DNA from: Clostridia bacterium
GTDB lineage: Bacteria; Bacillota; Clostridia; Oscillospirales; CAG-272
Reading direction: 5' to 3'
Assembly (NCBI GenBank): GCA_017473865.1
Contig: JAFUJB010000012.1
Location: 1 to 64,000 of the forward strand
DNA: 64,000 bases
Below, piece by piece: positions 17,193 through 26,089 of this stretch; the stretch's first letter is position 1; each line of letters starts with the position of its first letter. The notes beneath the pieces are model-generated. The model saw only the letters and a list, made by a program, of their open reading frames with translations, searched no databases and was not told the origin of the DNA. Position numbers and translations under genes: made by a program.

Positions 17193-18260
17193 ATGATTAA
17201 AGTAGCGGTTATCGGATGCGGTACGATCGCCAACTCGGAGCACATTCCTTCATATATAAATTGTCCCGATGCGGAAATTAAATATTTTTGTGATATTATT
17301 CCCGAAAGAGCAAAGGCTGCAGCTGAAAAATACGGTTGCGGTATTGCTGTAACCGACTATCACGATATTCTTAACGATCCCGAAGTTACGGCAGTATCTA
17401 TCTGTACACCCAACAAGGTTCATTCAAAGATATCCATTGATTTCCTCAAAGCAGGTAAACACGTACTTTGCGAAAAACCTGCAGCAATTAATTTAGACGA
17501 AGCATTAAAAATGCAACAGGCTCAGCACGAAACCGGTAAAACTCTTAATATAGGTGTCGTAAACCGTTTTAACGAGCCGGTTAATATGATAAAGAAATAT
17601 ATCGAAGACGGCAAGCTCGGTAAAGTCTACCACGTTTACGCTTCATTCCGCGCGTACCGTTCCATTCCGGGACTGGGCGGCGCTTTCACAACAAAGTCGG
17701 TTGCAGGCGGAGGAGTTCTTATCGACTGGGGCATACACTTCATTGATATCGTTATGTACTGTACCGGCGACCCCGCCCCCATTACCGTAACGGGCGACAC
17801 TTTCAGCTATCTCGGCAAGGATATTCCAAACTACGTTTACAGAAAAATGTGGGCAGGTCCTCCCGTACTTAACGGTACTTACGACGTTGAAGAATCGTGT
17901 ACCGGTATTATAAGAACTACAGGTCCTACTATCACTATGCACGGAGCTTGGGCGCAAAACATTGGCAAAAATGAAATGTATATTGACTTTATGGGAGACA
18001 AGGGCGGCATCAGGCTTGATTACGGCAAGGGCTTTACGTACTACACTGCAAAAGACGGCAAGCTTGTTGAAGAAATACCCGAGGTGGATACGACCTATCT
18101 CTTTGATAAAATGTTCCAAAATGAAATTAATGCTTTTGTTAAATGCGTACAGACGGGTGAAAAGCTTCCCTCTCACATTGACAACGCTATTATCTCTGCA
18201 AAAATTCTTCAGGGTATATACGACTCTGCTGAACAGAAAAAAGAAATCAATTTTTCGTAA
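17193..18260 (+). CDS. Gfo/Idh/MocA-family oxidoreductase
   Basis: A 355-residue NAD(P)-dependent sugar-type dehydrogenase. The Rossmann site IGCGTIANSEHIP is at the N-terminus, ICTPNKVHS near residue 70 and the HVLCEKPAAINLDEA motif with its cofactor-contacting Lys near 95. The C-terminal domain carries GGGVLIDWGIHFIDIVMY, whose Asp/His pair matches the usual catalytic positions. The substrate (myo-inositol, glucose-fructose, glucoside and others in the family) is not determined. It is monocistronic with a terminator. Confidence 0.92.
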   Translation: MIKVAVIGCGTIANSEHIPSYINCPDAEIKYFCDIIPERAKAAAEKYGCGIAVTDYHDILNDPEVTAVSICTPNKVHSKISIDFLKAGKHVLCEKPAAINLDEALKMQQAQHETGKTLNIGVVNRFNEPVNMIKKYIEDGKLGKVYHVYASFRAYRSIPGLGGAFTTKSVAGGGVLIDWGIHFIDIVMYCTGDPAPITVTGDTFSYLGKDIPNYVYRKMWAGPPVLNGTYDVEESCTGIIRTTGPTITMHGAWAQNIGKNEMYIDFMGDKGGIRLDYGKGFTYYTAKDGKLVEEIPEVDTTYLFDKMFQNEINAFVKCVQTGEKLPSHIDNAIISAKILQGIYDSAEQKKEINFS

Positions 18261-18265
18261 TATTT

Positions 18266-18303
18266 TAAAAGCGTATACGGAGAAAACGTATACGCTTTCT
18301 TCA
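18266..18303 (+). terminator. Terminator of the Gfo/Idh/MocA gene
   Basis: Perfect 12-bp stem AAAGCGTATACG / CGTATACGCTTT followed by CTTC. Confidence 0.8.
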
Positions 18304-18328
18304 TTAAGCGGGTAAAGCCTTTTTTCTG

Positions 18329-18357
18329 TTGACAACCCGATCATAAAAATGTATAAT
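18329..18357 (+). promoter_or_regulatory. Promoter of rarA
   Basis: TTGACA at 18329 and TATAAT at 18352 with 17 bp between: full consensus. Confidence 0.85.
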
Positions 18358-18385
18358 TACTATATATAAAAAGGAGGCGAATATT

Positions 18386-19615
18386 GTGGGAAATCAGCCA
18401 TTGGCGGACAGAATAAGACCGCAGTCATTCGATGAGATGGTTGGCCAAAAACACCTTTTCGGTGAAAACGGCGCTATTACAAGAATGGACAAAAATAATT
18501 ACATAACCAATATGATCTTCTACGGGCCTCCCGGAACGGGCAAAACGACAGCAGCGAACATTATTGCAAAAAAGAGCGGAATGAAGCTTTTTTCTCTTAA
18601 TGCAACGTCTGCCTCTCTTAACGATGTCCGCGATATTATTTCGCAGACGGGAACGCTGTTCGGCTCAAACGGTATTTTGCTCTATCTCGACGAAATACAG
18701 TACTTTAACAAGAAACAGCAGCAATCATTGCTTGAATATATGGAAGACGGCAGAATTACTCTTATCGCGTCTACTACCGAAAATCCTTTTTTCTATATTT
18801 ATAATTCAATTCTCTCGCGTTCCGCGGTATTTGAATTTAAGTCAGTAACAAAAGAAGAACTTATCCCCGCACTTAAACGGGGACTCGACATTCTTAACAC
18901 CGAGCATAACAAAAATATTAAGGCTTCTGACTCTGCCCTTATGCAGATTGCAAAATGCGCGTCGGGCGACGTCAGACGCTCCCTCAATACGCTTGAAAAC
19001 GTATATATGACTGCAGACGACGAGATAACCCCCGAGCTTATTGACGCATTTATTCCCGAAGCCTCATCCGTATACGACAGACACGGCGACGCTCACTACG
19101 ATATGCTGTCTGCCCTGCAGAAATCAATAAGAGGCTCTGATCCTAACGCGGCGGTATTCTATCTTGCAAAGCTTCTTGAATCGGGAGATATGATATCGGC
19201 TTGCAGACGCCTTCAGGTCATTGCCAGCGAGGATATCGGACTTGCATATCCGTTAGCGCCCGTTATGGTAAAAAGCTGTATTGACAGTGCCTTTAACGTA
19301 GGTATGCCTGAGGCACGTATACCGCTTGCCAATGCGGCAATTTTTCTGGCTACCTGCCCGAAATCCAACAGCGCATATATGGCTTATGCCCTTGCAAAAG
19401 AAGACATTGAAAAAGGTAACGGAATTCAGGTTCCGAGACTTTTCCAGAGCAGATACAGCGACGAATACAAATATCCGCACGACTATCCCAACCACTACGT
19501 TGAGCAGAAATATCTGCCCGACGACGCAACCGGAAACTATTATACCTACGGCAATAACAAGCAGGAGCAGGCTGCAAAAGCTTACTGGGATCTGATAAAA
19601 AAAACACACGGGTAA
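18386..19615 (+). CDS. rarA: Replication-associated recombination protein A (RarA/MgsA) AAA+ ATPase
   Basis: A 409-residue clamp-loader-like AAA+ protein acting at stalled replication forks. Visible are PLADRIRPQSFDEMVGQKHL at the N-terminus, Walker A YGPPGTGKTT near residue 50, Walker B LLYLDEIQYF near 97, sensor STTENPFF and arginine-finger region ILSRS. The C-terminal tetramerisation domain includes SGDMISACRRLQVIASEDIGLA and ends PDDATGNYYTYG. It starts at GTG 18386 after GGAGG. The stop codon lies within the terminator hairpin it shares with sigG. Confidence 0.95.
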   Translation: MGNQPLADRIRPQSFDEMVGQKHLFGENGAITRMDKNNYITNMIFYGPPGTGKTTAANIIAKKSGMKLFSLNATSASLNDVRDIISQTGTLFGSNGILLYLDEIQYFNKKQQQSLLEYMEDGRITLIASTTENPFFYIYNSILSRSAVFEFKSVTKEELIPALKRGLDILNTEHNKNIKASDSALMQIAKCASGDVRRSLNTLENVYMTADDEITPELIDAFIPEASSVYDRHGDAHYDMLSALQKSIRGSDPNAAVFYLAKLLESGDMISACRRLQVIASEDIGLAYPLAPVMVKSCIDSAFNVGMPEARIPLANAAIFLATCPKSNSAYMAYALAKEDIEKGNGIQVPRLFQSRYSDEYKYPHDYPNHYVEQKYLPDDATGNYYTYGNNKQEQAAKAYWDLIKKTHG

Positions 19616-19630
19616 CCCCGTGTGTTTTTA
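19600..19630. terminator. Bidirectional terminator shared by rarA and sigG
   Basis: Stem AAACACACGGG / CCCGTGTGTTTTT with A and T runs on either side works on both strands. It includes the rarA stop codon and lies at the end of sigG. Confidence 0.85.
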
Positions 19631-20422
19631 TAATTGCTTTCTTATTTTTGCCAAGGCGCTTTTTTCAAGCCTTGACACCTGAGCTTGAGATATTCCGATT
19701 TCGTCTGCAATCTCCATCTGCGTTTTCCCGTTAAAAAAACGCAGATTTATTATTTTCTTTTCACGGTCTCCCAGTTTTCTCATAGCTTCTTTTATTGCAA
19801 TATCCTCTATCCAACGGTCGTCGGTGTTTTTTTCGTCCTTTACCTGATCCATAACGTATAACGAGTCTGATGACGAGCCGTCGTTATAAACAGGCTCATA
19901 AAGAGACATAGGCTCCATAATCGCCTCAAGAGCGTTTACTATCTCCTCTTTCGTATGCTCTTCTCCCGATTCATTTACTTTTTTTGTAATCTCATCAAAA
20001 GTCGGCTCTCTTGACAGCTCTTTTGAAAGTTGTTCTTTTATCTGCAGCGCTTTATACGCAAGATCCTTGAGTGAACGGCTGACTCTGATACTGTTGTTAT
20101 CCCTCAAATACCGCTTAACCTCGCCAATTATCATCGGCACAGCATAAGTTGAAAACTTTACATCCAGTTCCGTATTGAAATTATCTACTGCCTTGATAAG
20201 CCCGATACAGCCGACCTGAAAAAGATCATCGGCATTCTCGTTTCTATTTGAAAACCGCTGTACGATACTCAGCACCAAACGCAAATTTCCGTCTATCAGC
20301 ATTTGTCTTGCATTTTTGTCGCCCTTCGATGCTTTTTTTAGTAATTCTTGCTTTTCATCCGAAGTAAGAGTCTTCAGCTTGGAGGTATTTATTCCGCTGA
20401 TTTCTACCTTATTATAGTACAA
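19628..20422 (-). CDS. sigG: RNA polymerase sporulation sigma factor SigG
   Basis: A 264-residue sigma-70-family factor active in the forespore. The N-terminus NKVEISGINTSKLKTL is the SigG anti-sigma-sensitive signature. Region 2 contains ADDLFQVGCIGLIKAVDNF and KFSTYAVPMIIGE; region 4 ends with the helix-turn-helix TQMEIADEIGISQAQVSRLEKSAL. The start is TTG at 20422, with GGAGG 8 bases upstream; no ATG is available. In most Clostridia sigG follows spoIIGA-sigE; here it is alone, beside rarA. It shows that the organism belongs to an endospore-forming lineage. Confidence 0.95.
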   Translation of the reverse strand: MYYNKVEISGINTSKLKTLTSDEKQELLKKASKGDKNARQMLIDGNLRLVLSIVQRFSNRNENADDLFQVGCIGLIKAVDNFNTELDVKFSTYAVPMIIGEVKRYLRDNNSIRVSRSLKDLAYKALQIKEQLSKELSREPTFDEITKKVNESGEEHTKEEIVNALEAIMEPMSLYEPVYNDGSSSDSLYVMDQVKDEKNTDDRWIEDIAIKEAMRKLGDREKKIINLRFFNGKTQMEIADEIGISQAQVSRLEKSALAKIRKQL

Positions 20423-20737
20423 TATCCTTTCCTCCCGTATTTTGTAAACCCAAGAAAAGTATTGCCTTATGTGTCGGGTAGTTATTCGCTTTGTAAATTG
20501 TAAGATATTTCAAAAAAAGTATATTTTTTATTAATTTTCTTGTTTTTTCATTTGGTGTTGTTGCATAAAAATTGATAAGTTTTTTGAGTTTTAACAGAAA
20601 TAAAACCTCTAATCTATTATTTTTGCCCCGCAATTCTTGGTAATATTGCACAAACTTATCCCATTTTCCTTGACACTTTAATATAAATATGGTATAATTA
20701 CTGAGTTATTGGTCAACGAAAACAATAATTTGAAGAG
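20423..20737. other. Intergenic region between divergent sigG and the secreted C39-like gene
   Basis: This 315-base AT-rich stretch holds the plus-strand promoter at 20670-20698. No convincing sigma-F/sigma-G type promoter for sigG could be picked by eye. A 79-codon minus-strand frame here has no ribosome site and is not called. Confidence 0.5.
20670..20698 (+). promoter_or_regulatory. Promoter of the secreted C39-like gene
   Basis: TTGACA at 20670 and TATAAT at 20693 with 17 bp between: full consensus. Confidence 0.85.
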
Positions 20738-22246
20738 GTGATTTTCATTTTACGATTTGATTGTAAAAGAATCTTTCTGTTTATAGTCATCGCAACTTTG
20801 GTATCAGTTTTCTTTATTTTTTCCGCACAGGCATCAGTGTCCCTTTTCTCATCCGCGCTTGATCCGAATGAACTCACAGACGGCGTTTACAATATTGTAA
20901 ACGTGGCAACGGGTCAGTATCTTGACGTGTACGATATGAAATATGACAAGAATGGACACGTATATCTCTATAAACAAACAAAGAAAGACGGCCAGGACTT
21001 TTATCTTAAAAGACAGGACGACGGTACGTATATAATCTCTCCCCAAAGCGAAAAAGGTGCATATTCACTTTCGTATGAGCTTGATATTATGGAGGGCGAG
21101 TTTATTACAAAGAAGGAGAACGTATCAAAACTCAGCAAATTCTCCCTTGTTCAGTCAGAAGAAGATCCTGCCATCTACACCATTAAACCTGCTTGTATGA
21201 CTGACGATAAGCTATGTCTTACGGTGTCAAACACAAAAGGCAAGTATAACTACCGCCTCGCAGGACTCGCTTTAGAAAATAACTCTGCCGAGCAAAAATG
21301 GAAGTTCGTCAAGGTTACGTCCGAATCGTTACAGATTGCAACCGGCTATTTTGACGTGAAACTCGGCAGTACATATGACCTCTACACAAGTATTACTCCC
21401 AAGCATTTAACCGGAAATATCGTTTACGAAAGCAGCAACCCCGAAATTGCCGACGTTGACAAGACCGGAAAGGTATACGGCATTTCCCCCGGTCAAGCAA
21501 CTATAACGGTAAGCTGCGGTCCGAAATCGGTTTCTACAGTCGTAAATGTTTCCCCGTATACCGCGTACACGTGGTACAGCCAGCATAACATGTATTCGGG
21601 CGGTTGGTATGCAAGTGCCCTCAAAGACCTGAGAATTAATGTAGGAGGCACATCAAAGCTGTTTTTTGCAAACGGTTATAACTCCTCTCCCGACTGGATG
21701 GACAGAGGATGTAAGCTATGCTCAGACGCTATGGTGCTCCACAATCTCGGCGCTGTTTTGACAACCGGATACGATATGAGAAAAGACCTTGAAAACAATC
21801 TTGAAGCAGACCCGTTTACAGTAGCCATTGCAAATATGGGCGTAACAGGTAAAAATCTGCAAAACCGCAGAGTTTGGGCAGACCCCGTAGTTGTCAGTAC
21901 AGGCACGATTGCCCCAAGATTTACCGTTGACGGAAAAGCCGTTACGGTTACAAAATATACAGGAAGATCACTTAAGCACATCAAACAGTTGCTTGAAGAG
22001 CATCCCGAGGGCGTAATCGTCGGAATGTACAATAAGAGTCTTGATTCGACGCACTATTTGGTATTCACAGAATGTCTTAACCCCAATGACCCGAGAGGAA
22101 ACTACGAATTCCGCGTATGTGATTCGGCAGCCTCCGATCCAAGCATGGGAGACAACGTTCCATTTAAAGAATGCCTTTCATACAAAAAACAAGGTTACAG
22201 ATATTCGTCTATTTTCGGATACTCGGTATACAACGTAGCAGAATAA
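20738..22246 (+). CDS. Secreted ricin-like / Big2 / C39-like peptidase protein
   Basis: About 500 residues with an N-terminal signal segment (IFLFIVIATLVSVFFIFSAQA). Residues ~45-195 look like a ricin-type beta-trefoil (DGVYNIVNVATGQYLDVYD, then EQKWKFVKV), suggesting carbohydrate binding. Residues ~200-270 are a Big2 Ig-like domain (SSNPEIADVDKTGKVYGIS, then GQATITV). Residues ~285-500 resemble a C39-like papain-fold peptidase: Cys in RGCKLCSDAMVL, His in STHYLVF, Asp in FRVCDSAA. Secretion outside the cell is predicted. The start is uncertain: the frame opens at GTG 20738, but that GTG is part of AGAGGTG, which would itself be the ribosome site for a non-standard ATT nine bases later. Confidence 0.75.
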   Translation: MIFILRFDCKRIFLFIVIATLVSVFFIFSAQASVSLFSSALDPNELTDGVYNIVNVATGQYLDVYDMKYDKNGHVYLYKQTKKDGQDFYLKRQDDGTYIISPQSEKGAYSLSYELDIMEGEFITKKENVSKLSKFSLVQSEEDPAIYTIKPACMTDDKLCLTVSNTKGKYNYRLAGLALENNSAEQKWKFVKVTSESLQIATGYFDVKLGSTYDLYTSITPKHLTGNIVYESSNPEIADVDKTGKVYGISPGQATITVSCGPKSVSTVVNVSPYTAYTWYSQHNMYSGGWYASALKDLRINVGGTSKLFFANGYNSSPDWMDRGCKLCSDAMVLHNLGAVLTTGYDMRKDLENNLEADPFTVAIANMGVTGKNLQNRRVWADPVVVSTGTIAPRFTVDGKAVTVTKYTGRSLKHIKQLLEEHPEGVIVGMYNKSLDSTHYLVFTECLNPNDPRGNYEFRVCDSAASDPSMGDNVPFKECLSYKKQGYRYSSIFGYSVYNVAE

Positions 22247-22252
22247 AAATTA

Positions 22253-22298
22253 ACGGCTGTATAGGGCTTTAGAACCCACATACAGCCGCTATTTTTTT
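22253..22298 (+). terminator. Terminator after the C39-like gene
   Basis: Stem CGGCTGTAT / ATACAGCCG with inner GGG/CCC pairing is followed by TTTTTTT. Confidence 0.85.
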
Positions 22299-22302
22299 GC
22301 AC

Positions 22303-22346
22303 AAAAAAATGGCTACACACGGCTCCGCCGGTGTGTAGCCATTTTA
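22303..22346 (-). terminator. Terminator of the minus-strand alaS operon
   Basis: Stem ATGGCTACACACGGC paired with its complement through a TCC-type loop; the minus strand ends in TTTTTTT. Member of the GGC-TCCG hairpin family. Confidence 0.88.
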
Positions 22347-22347
22347 T

Positions 22348-23424
22348 TTATCGTTTAAGATTATATACTTCGACGACTTCTCTTACCAGTTCCCTGTTTT
22401 CTCCCTTATAGTATTCTACCCATACCGACGTATCGTCGATCACCTCAACACTCTTAACAAGGTCGTAAATGTTCTCTCTGTCGTTTGTAAAGGGGAGTCT
22501 TACTATCTTCGCATAGAAGAACTTGTCGTATGCGTCGCGCAGAATAAGCTGTATTTCGTCTTCGTGCAATCTCATATAGGTTATAATATTATATATGAGA
22601 TAGCCCGTCGGAACCGTATACTCTTCAGAATATATATTCTTTTGAGGGTTATAATAAACCGTCTTTTCTTCCGTTTCAATCCGAAGAATAGTGTCGGCGT
22701 GCTCCGTAATTACTACGGGTATTTGAGATATTGCTCTCTTTTTTACATTTTCACCCATATGATCATAAAGACGGTACACATACTTCTTGTCGCTTCTAAC
22801 ATACAAAGTATGGAACTTGCCCTCGCTGATAACTTCTTTTTCATAAGAATCATCAAAAATAAGGTTACTCATTTTGTGAGCATTTTCCCAATAATAAAAT
22901 TCAAGAGAATCGCCCGATGACATTTTCTGCATATTCATTGAATATACAAACACCTTGCCGCTTTCATAGGGCATTTCAGCATAGACAACATCCAACACGG
23001 GCTGTCCGTCTTTATCGACTCCAGAGCTTCTTGAGCTAATATCATATATCTCTCTGCCAACAGAAAGGAGCAGATATCTTTTCGAATAGTCAATCTCCGG
23101 CAGGTCTGTTCTTATACCAAGGTAGTCTTTGATCTTAAGCTCGTTTTCCTCATTGGTTATCTGATATATCATAGTATACTCATCTCTGAGCGTATATTCG
23201 GCGTATTCTTCCTGTGCCGCTATACTTCTCCTGATTATATCAAAATTATAGCTAACCGTACTTTCAAAACTCATACCGTACTTTATTTGGTTGGGAGTTG
23301 GAATTTTTATAGGATCATCTTGCGTTGTTTCGGGTTCACGAAACAACAACAACCCCACAGCAATAATAACAAGTACAAGAGTGATTACAGAAAGCACAAT
23401 CTCCAGTTTCCTATCAAGATACAA
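22348..23424 (-). CDS. Membrane-anchored extracytoplasmic protein, unknown function
   Basis: A 358-residue protein with one membrane helix near the N-terminus (IVLSVITLVLVIIAVGLLLF), then a Pro/Thr/Asp-rich spacer and a ~310-residue domain with many aromatic and charged residues that should lie outside the cell. No family is recognised. Repeated patterns such as EYTMIYQI and KTVYYNPQKNIYSEEY suggest beta structure. The start is a TTG at 23424 with a weak GAAAGAGAG site. It follows alaS by 40 bases in the same direction and ends at a strong terminator, so it is probably the last gene of the operon that begins at 28986. Confidence 0.75.
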   Translation of the reverse strand: MYLDRKLEIVLSVITLVLVIIAVGLLLFREPETTQDDPIKIPTPNQIKYGMSFESTVSYNFDIIRRSIAAQEEYAEYTLRDEYTMIYQITNEENELKIKDYLGIRTDLPEIDYSKRYLLLSVGREIYDISSRSSGVDKDGQPVLDVVYAEMPYESGKVFVYSMNMQKMSSGDSLEFYYWENAHKMSNLIFDDSYEKEVISEGKFHTLYVRSDKKYVYRLYDHMGENVKKRAISQIPVVITEHADTILRIETEEKTVYYNPQKNIYSEEYTVPTGYLIYNIITYMRLHEDEIQLILRDAYDKFFYAKIVRLPFTNDRENIYDLVKSVEVIDDTSVWVEYYKGENRELVREVVEVYNLKR

Positions 23425-23464
23425 AGCGAATCAACTCTCTTTCTTGGTAATCTATTATAACAAA

Positions 23465-26074
23465 TTACTTAAGGTTTTCTTTTACAAATCCTACGATATT
23501 TTCAATAGCTTCATCTACCTTTGTTGCGTCCTTACCGCCTGATACTGCGCTGTCGGGACGTCCGCCGCCGCTTCCGCCCGTAAAAACGCCAAGCATTCTT
23601 GCAAGATTCCCTGCATGAGCACCTCTTGCAACTGCGTCCTTACCGCAGCAGGTTACGAAATTCAGCTTTCCGTTTGACACAACCGCAATCGCAACAACAA
23701 TGTCGGGATGTTTATCTTTAAGCTTGTCACACGCCTTTCTTGCAACGTCTACGTTCATTTCTTCAGACTTGAGTACTGCTACTTTAATTCCGTCAACGTC
23801 GGTCGCCTGATTATACAAATCGGCAGTCTTTGACTCCGAAAGCTTCGCATTGAGTGCATCTACAGTCTTCTTGGTTTCTTTAAGTTCATTCTGTATCTGC
23901 TCAATTCTCTTGGGAATATCTGAAACGTTATTCGCCTTAAGCTCTTTTGCGGCTGAATTAATAAGAGAATTCTTTTCTGCGATAAGCTCAAGCACTCCTC
24001 TGCCGGTTACGCCTTCAATTCTTCGTGTGCCTGCAGAAACTGACGTTTCAGTAAGTATCTTGAACAATCCGACCTCGGCAGTATTTGAGAGGTGCGTACC
24101 TCCGCAAAGCTCAGTGGAAAAATCCCCCATCTTCACAACGCGTACCGTACTTCCGTACTTTTCACCAAACAGGGCGATCGCGCCCATTGACTTTGCAGTT
24201 TCTATATCAGTTTCCTTCGTTTCAATTTTTGCCGCCTGAAGTATCCATTCATTTACGGTATTCTCGACCTTTTCGATTTCTTCAGTTGTCAAAGCAGCAA
24301 AATGCGAGAAGTCAAAACGCATTCTGTTTTCGTCAACGTAAGAGCCTGCCTGCTCAATATGATTGCCGAGAACGCTTCTTAATGCCGCCTGAAGCAAGTG
24401 GGCTACCGAGTGATTTCTTGTAATCGCTCTGCGTCTTTCAACGTCTATGCAAGCTTTTACAATGCTTCCCTCTTTAATCTCTCCGCTTACTTTTTCGCAG
24501 ATATGCATAAATATGCCGTCATGCTTCTTAGTATCAGTTACTCTGTATACAGCATCTCCGCATACGATTTTGCCGGTATCGCCTACCTGACCGCCGCTTT
24601 CTGCATAGAAAGGAGTTTTGTCGAGTATAAGGGTTACCTTTTCACCGTTTTCAAGAATTGCAAGAACTTTTGCTTCAGCTTCATATTCTGAGTATCCGCA
24701 GAAATCGGTCTTTTCAAACTTTTTTAGTTCATCAAAGTTTTCTGCTGTCCAGCCGAAATCTCCAAGAGCACTTCTAGCTTCTCTTGCCTTTTTCTTCTGT
24801 TCATCCAGAAGCTTTTTAAAGCCCTCGAGATCTATCTCAACTCCCGATTCTTCCGCAATCTCTCTCGTAAGATCAAGCGGAAAACCGTAAGTATCGGAAA
24901 GCTTGAAAACGTCTTCACCCTTGAGTACTTTTTCGTTTTCGCTCTTTGCTTTTTCAATTATTTTAGAAAGCATTTCGAGTCCGCGGTCAACGGTTGCCGC
25001 AAAGCTCTTTTCTTCATTTCTTATAACTGTCTTAATATAGTCGAGCTTTTCGGTAAGCTCGGGATAAGCCGTTACGTTTTCTTTTGCAACAACGTCGCAA
25101 AGATCAGCCAGGAAAAGATCGGTTACACCGAGCATTCTGCCGTGTCTTGCAGCCCTCCTGAGCAGTCTTCTGAGGACGTATCCCCTGCCCTCGTTTGAAG
25201 GCATTACGCCGTCGCAGATAAGGAACGAAGTGCTTCTGATATGGTCTGTAATTACGCGCAAAGAAATATCCTTTTTCTTATCTTCGCCGTATTTTACGTT
25301 TGTAAGTTCAGATACCTTTGCCATTATATTTTTAACTGTATCGACTTCAAAGAGGTTGTTTACTCCCTGCATAACGCAAGCAAGTCTTTCAAGACCCATA
25401 CCCGTATCAATATTGGGGTTTGCAAGGGGAGTATAAGTTCCCGCACCGTCGCTGTCAAACTGAGTGAATACGAGGTTCCAGAATTCCATAAATCTGTCGC
25501 AGTCGCAACCGGGTTTGCAATCGGGCGAGCCGCATCCGAATTCTTCACCTCTGTCAAAGTGAAGCTCGGAGCAAGGTCCACAGGGTCCGCTTCCTATTTC
25601 CCAGAAGTTGTCGTCTCCGAGTCTTACGATTCTTTCAGCAGGAACACCGACTTTTTTATTCCATATCTCAAAAGCTTCGTCGTCATCTTCATAAATTGTT
25701 ACCCAGATTTTTTCCTCGGGCAGTTCAATAACCTTGGTGCAGAATTCCCAAGCCCAAGTAATGGCCTCTTCTTTAAAGTAATCACCAAACGAGAAGTTAC
25801 CGAGCATTTCAAAGAAAGTACCGTGTCTTGCTGTAATACCGACTCTCTCGATATCGGGTGTGCGGATACACTTCTGGCAGGTGGTCATTCTTTTTTTCGG
25901 GGGTTCTTCTTCGCCCTTGAAATATTTTTTCAAAGGAGCCATACCCGCATTTATGAGCAAGAGAGATTTATCGTCGATGGGCACAAGAGGAAAGCTCTTG
26001 TGTCTGAGATGCTCTTTGCTTTCGTAAAATGATAAAAACGCTTCTCTTAAATCGTTAAGTCCTGTCCATTTCAT
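23465..26074 (-). CDS. alaS: Alanyl-tRNA synthetase
   Basis: An 869-residue class II synthetase, normal length. The N-terminal catalytic domain starts MKWTGLNDLREAFLSF and includes the class II motif TCQKCIRTPDIERVG; the editing domain has the zinc motif RNHSVAHLLQ and ELCGGTHLSNTAEVG; the C-Ala domain ends with GGSGGGRPDSAVSGG. A metal-binding cluster GSPDCKPGCDCD near residue 185 is also visible. The ATG at 26074 is chosen because the protein aligns there with other AlaRS N-termini; an in-frame GTG 12 bases upstream overlaps the AAGGAG site. It follows the BREX-type ATPase gene closely, so it may be co-transcribed. Confidence 0.97.
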   Translation of the reverse strand: MKWTGLNDLREAFLSFYESKEHLRHKSFPLVPIDDKSLLLINAGMAPLKKYFKGEEEPPKKRMTTCQKCIRTPDIERVGITARHGTFFEMLGNFSFGDYFKEEAITWAWEFCTKVIELPEEKIWVTIYEDDDEAFEIWNKKVGVPAERIVRLGDDNFWEIGSGPCGPCSELHFDRGEEFGCGSPDCKPGCDCDRFMEFWNLVFTQFDSDGAGTYTPLANPNIDTGMGLERLACVMQGVNNLFEVDTVKNIMAKVSELTNVKYGEDKKKDISLRVITDHIRSTSFLICDGVMPSNEGRGYVLRRLLRRAARHGRMLGVTDLFLADLCDVVAKENVTAYPELTEKLDYIKTVIRNEEKSFAATVDRGLEMLSKIIEKAKSENEKVLKGEDVFKLSDTYGFPLDLTREIAEESGVEIDLEGFKKLLDEQKKKAREARSALGDFGWTAENFDELKKFEKTDFCGYSEYEAEAKVLAILENGEKVTLILDKTPFYAESGGQVGDTGKIVCGDAVYRVTDTKKHDGIFMHICEKVSGEIKEGSIVKACIDVERRRAITRNHSVAHLLQAALRSVLGNHIEQAGSYVDENRMRFDFSHFAALTTEEIEKVENTVNEWILQAAKIETKETDIETAKSMGAIALFGEKYGSTVRVVKMGDFSTELCGGTHLSNTAEVGLFKILTETSVSAGTRRIEGVTGRGVLELIAEKNSLINSAAKELKANNVSDIPKRIEQIQNELKETKKTVDALNAKLSESKTADLYNQATDVDGIKVAVLKSEEMNVDVARKACDKLKDKHPDIVVAIAVVSNGKLNFVTCCGKDAVARGAHAGNLARMLGVFTGGSGGGRPDSAVSGGKDATKVDEAIENIVGFVKENLK

Positions 26075-26089
26075 AAGTATATCCACTCC

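Noticed and set aside
20412..20651. 79-codon minus-strand frame upstream of sigG
   Set aside because: Low-complexity, no ribosome site and overlaps the sigG leader; likely chance in AT-rich sequence.
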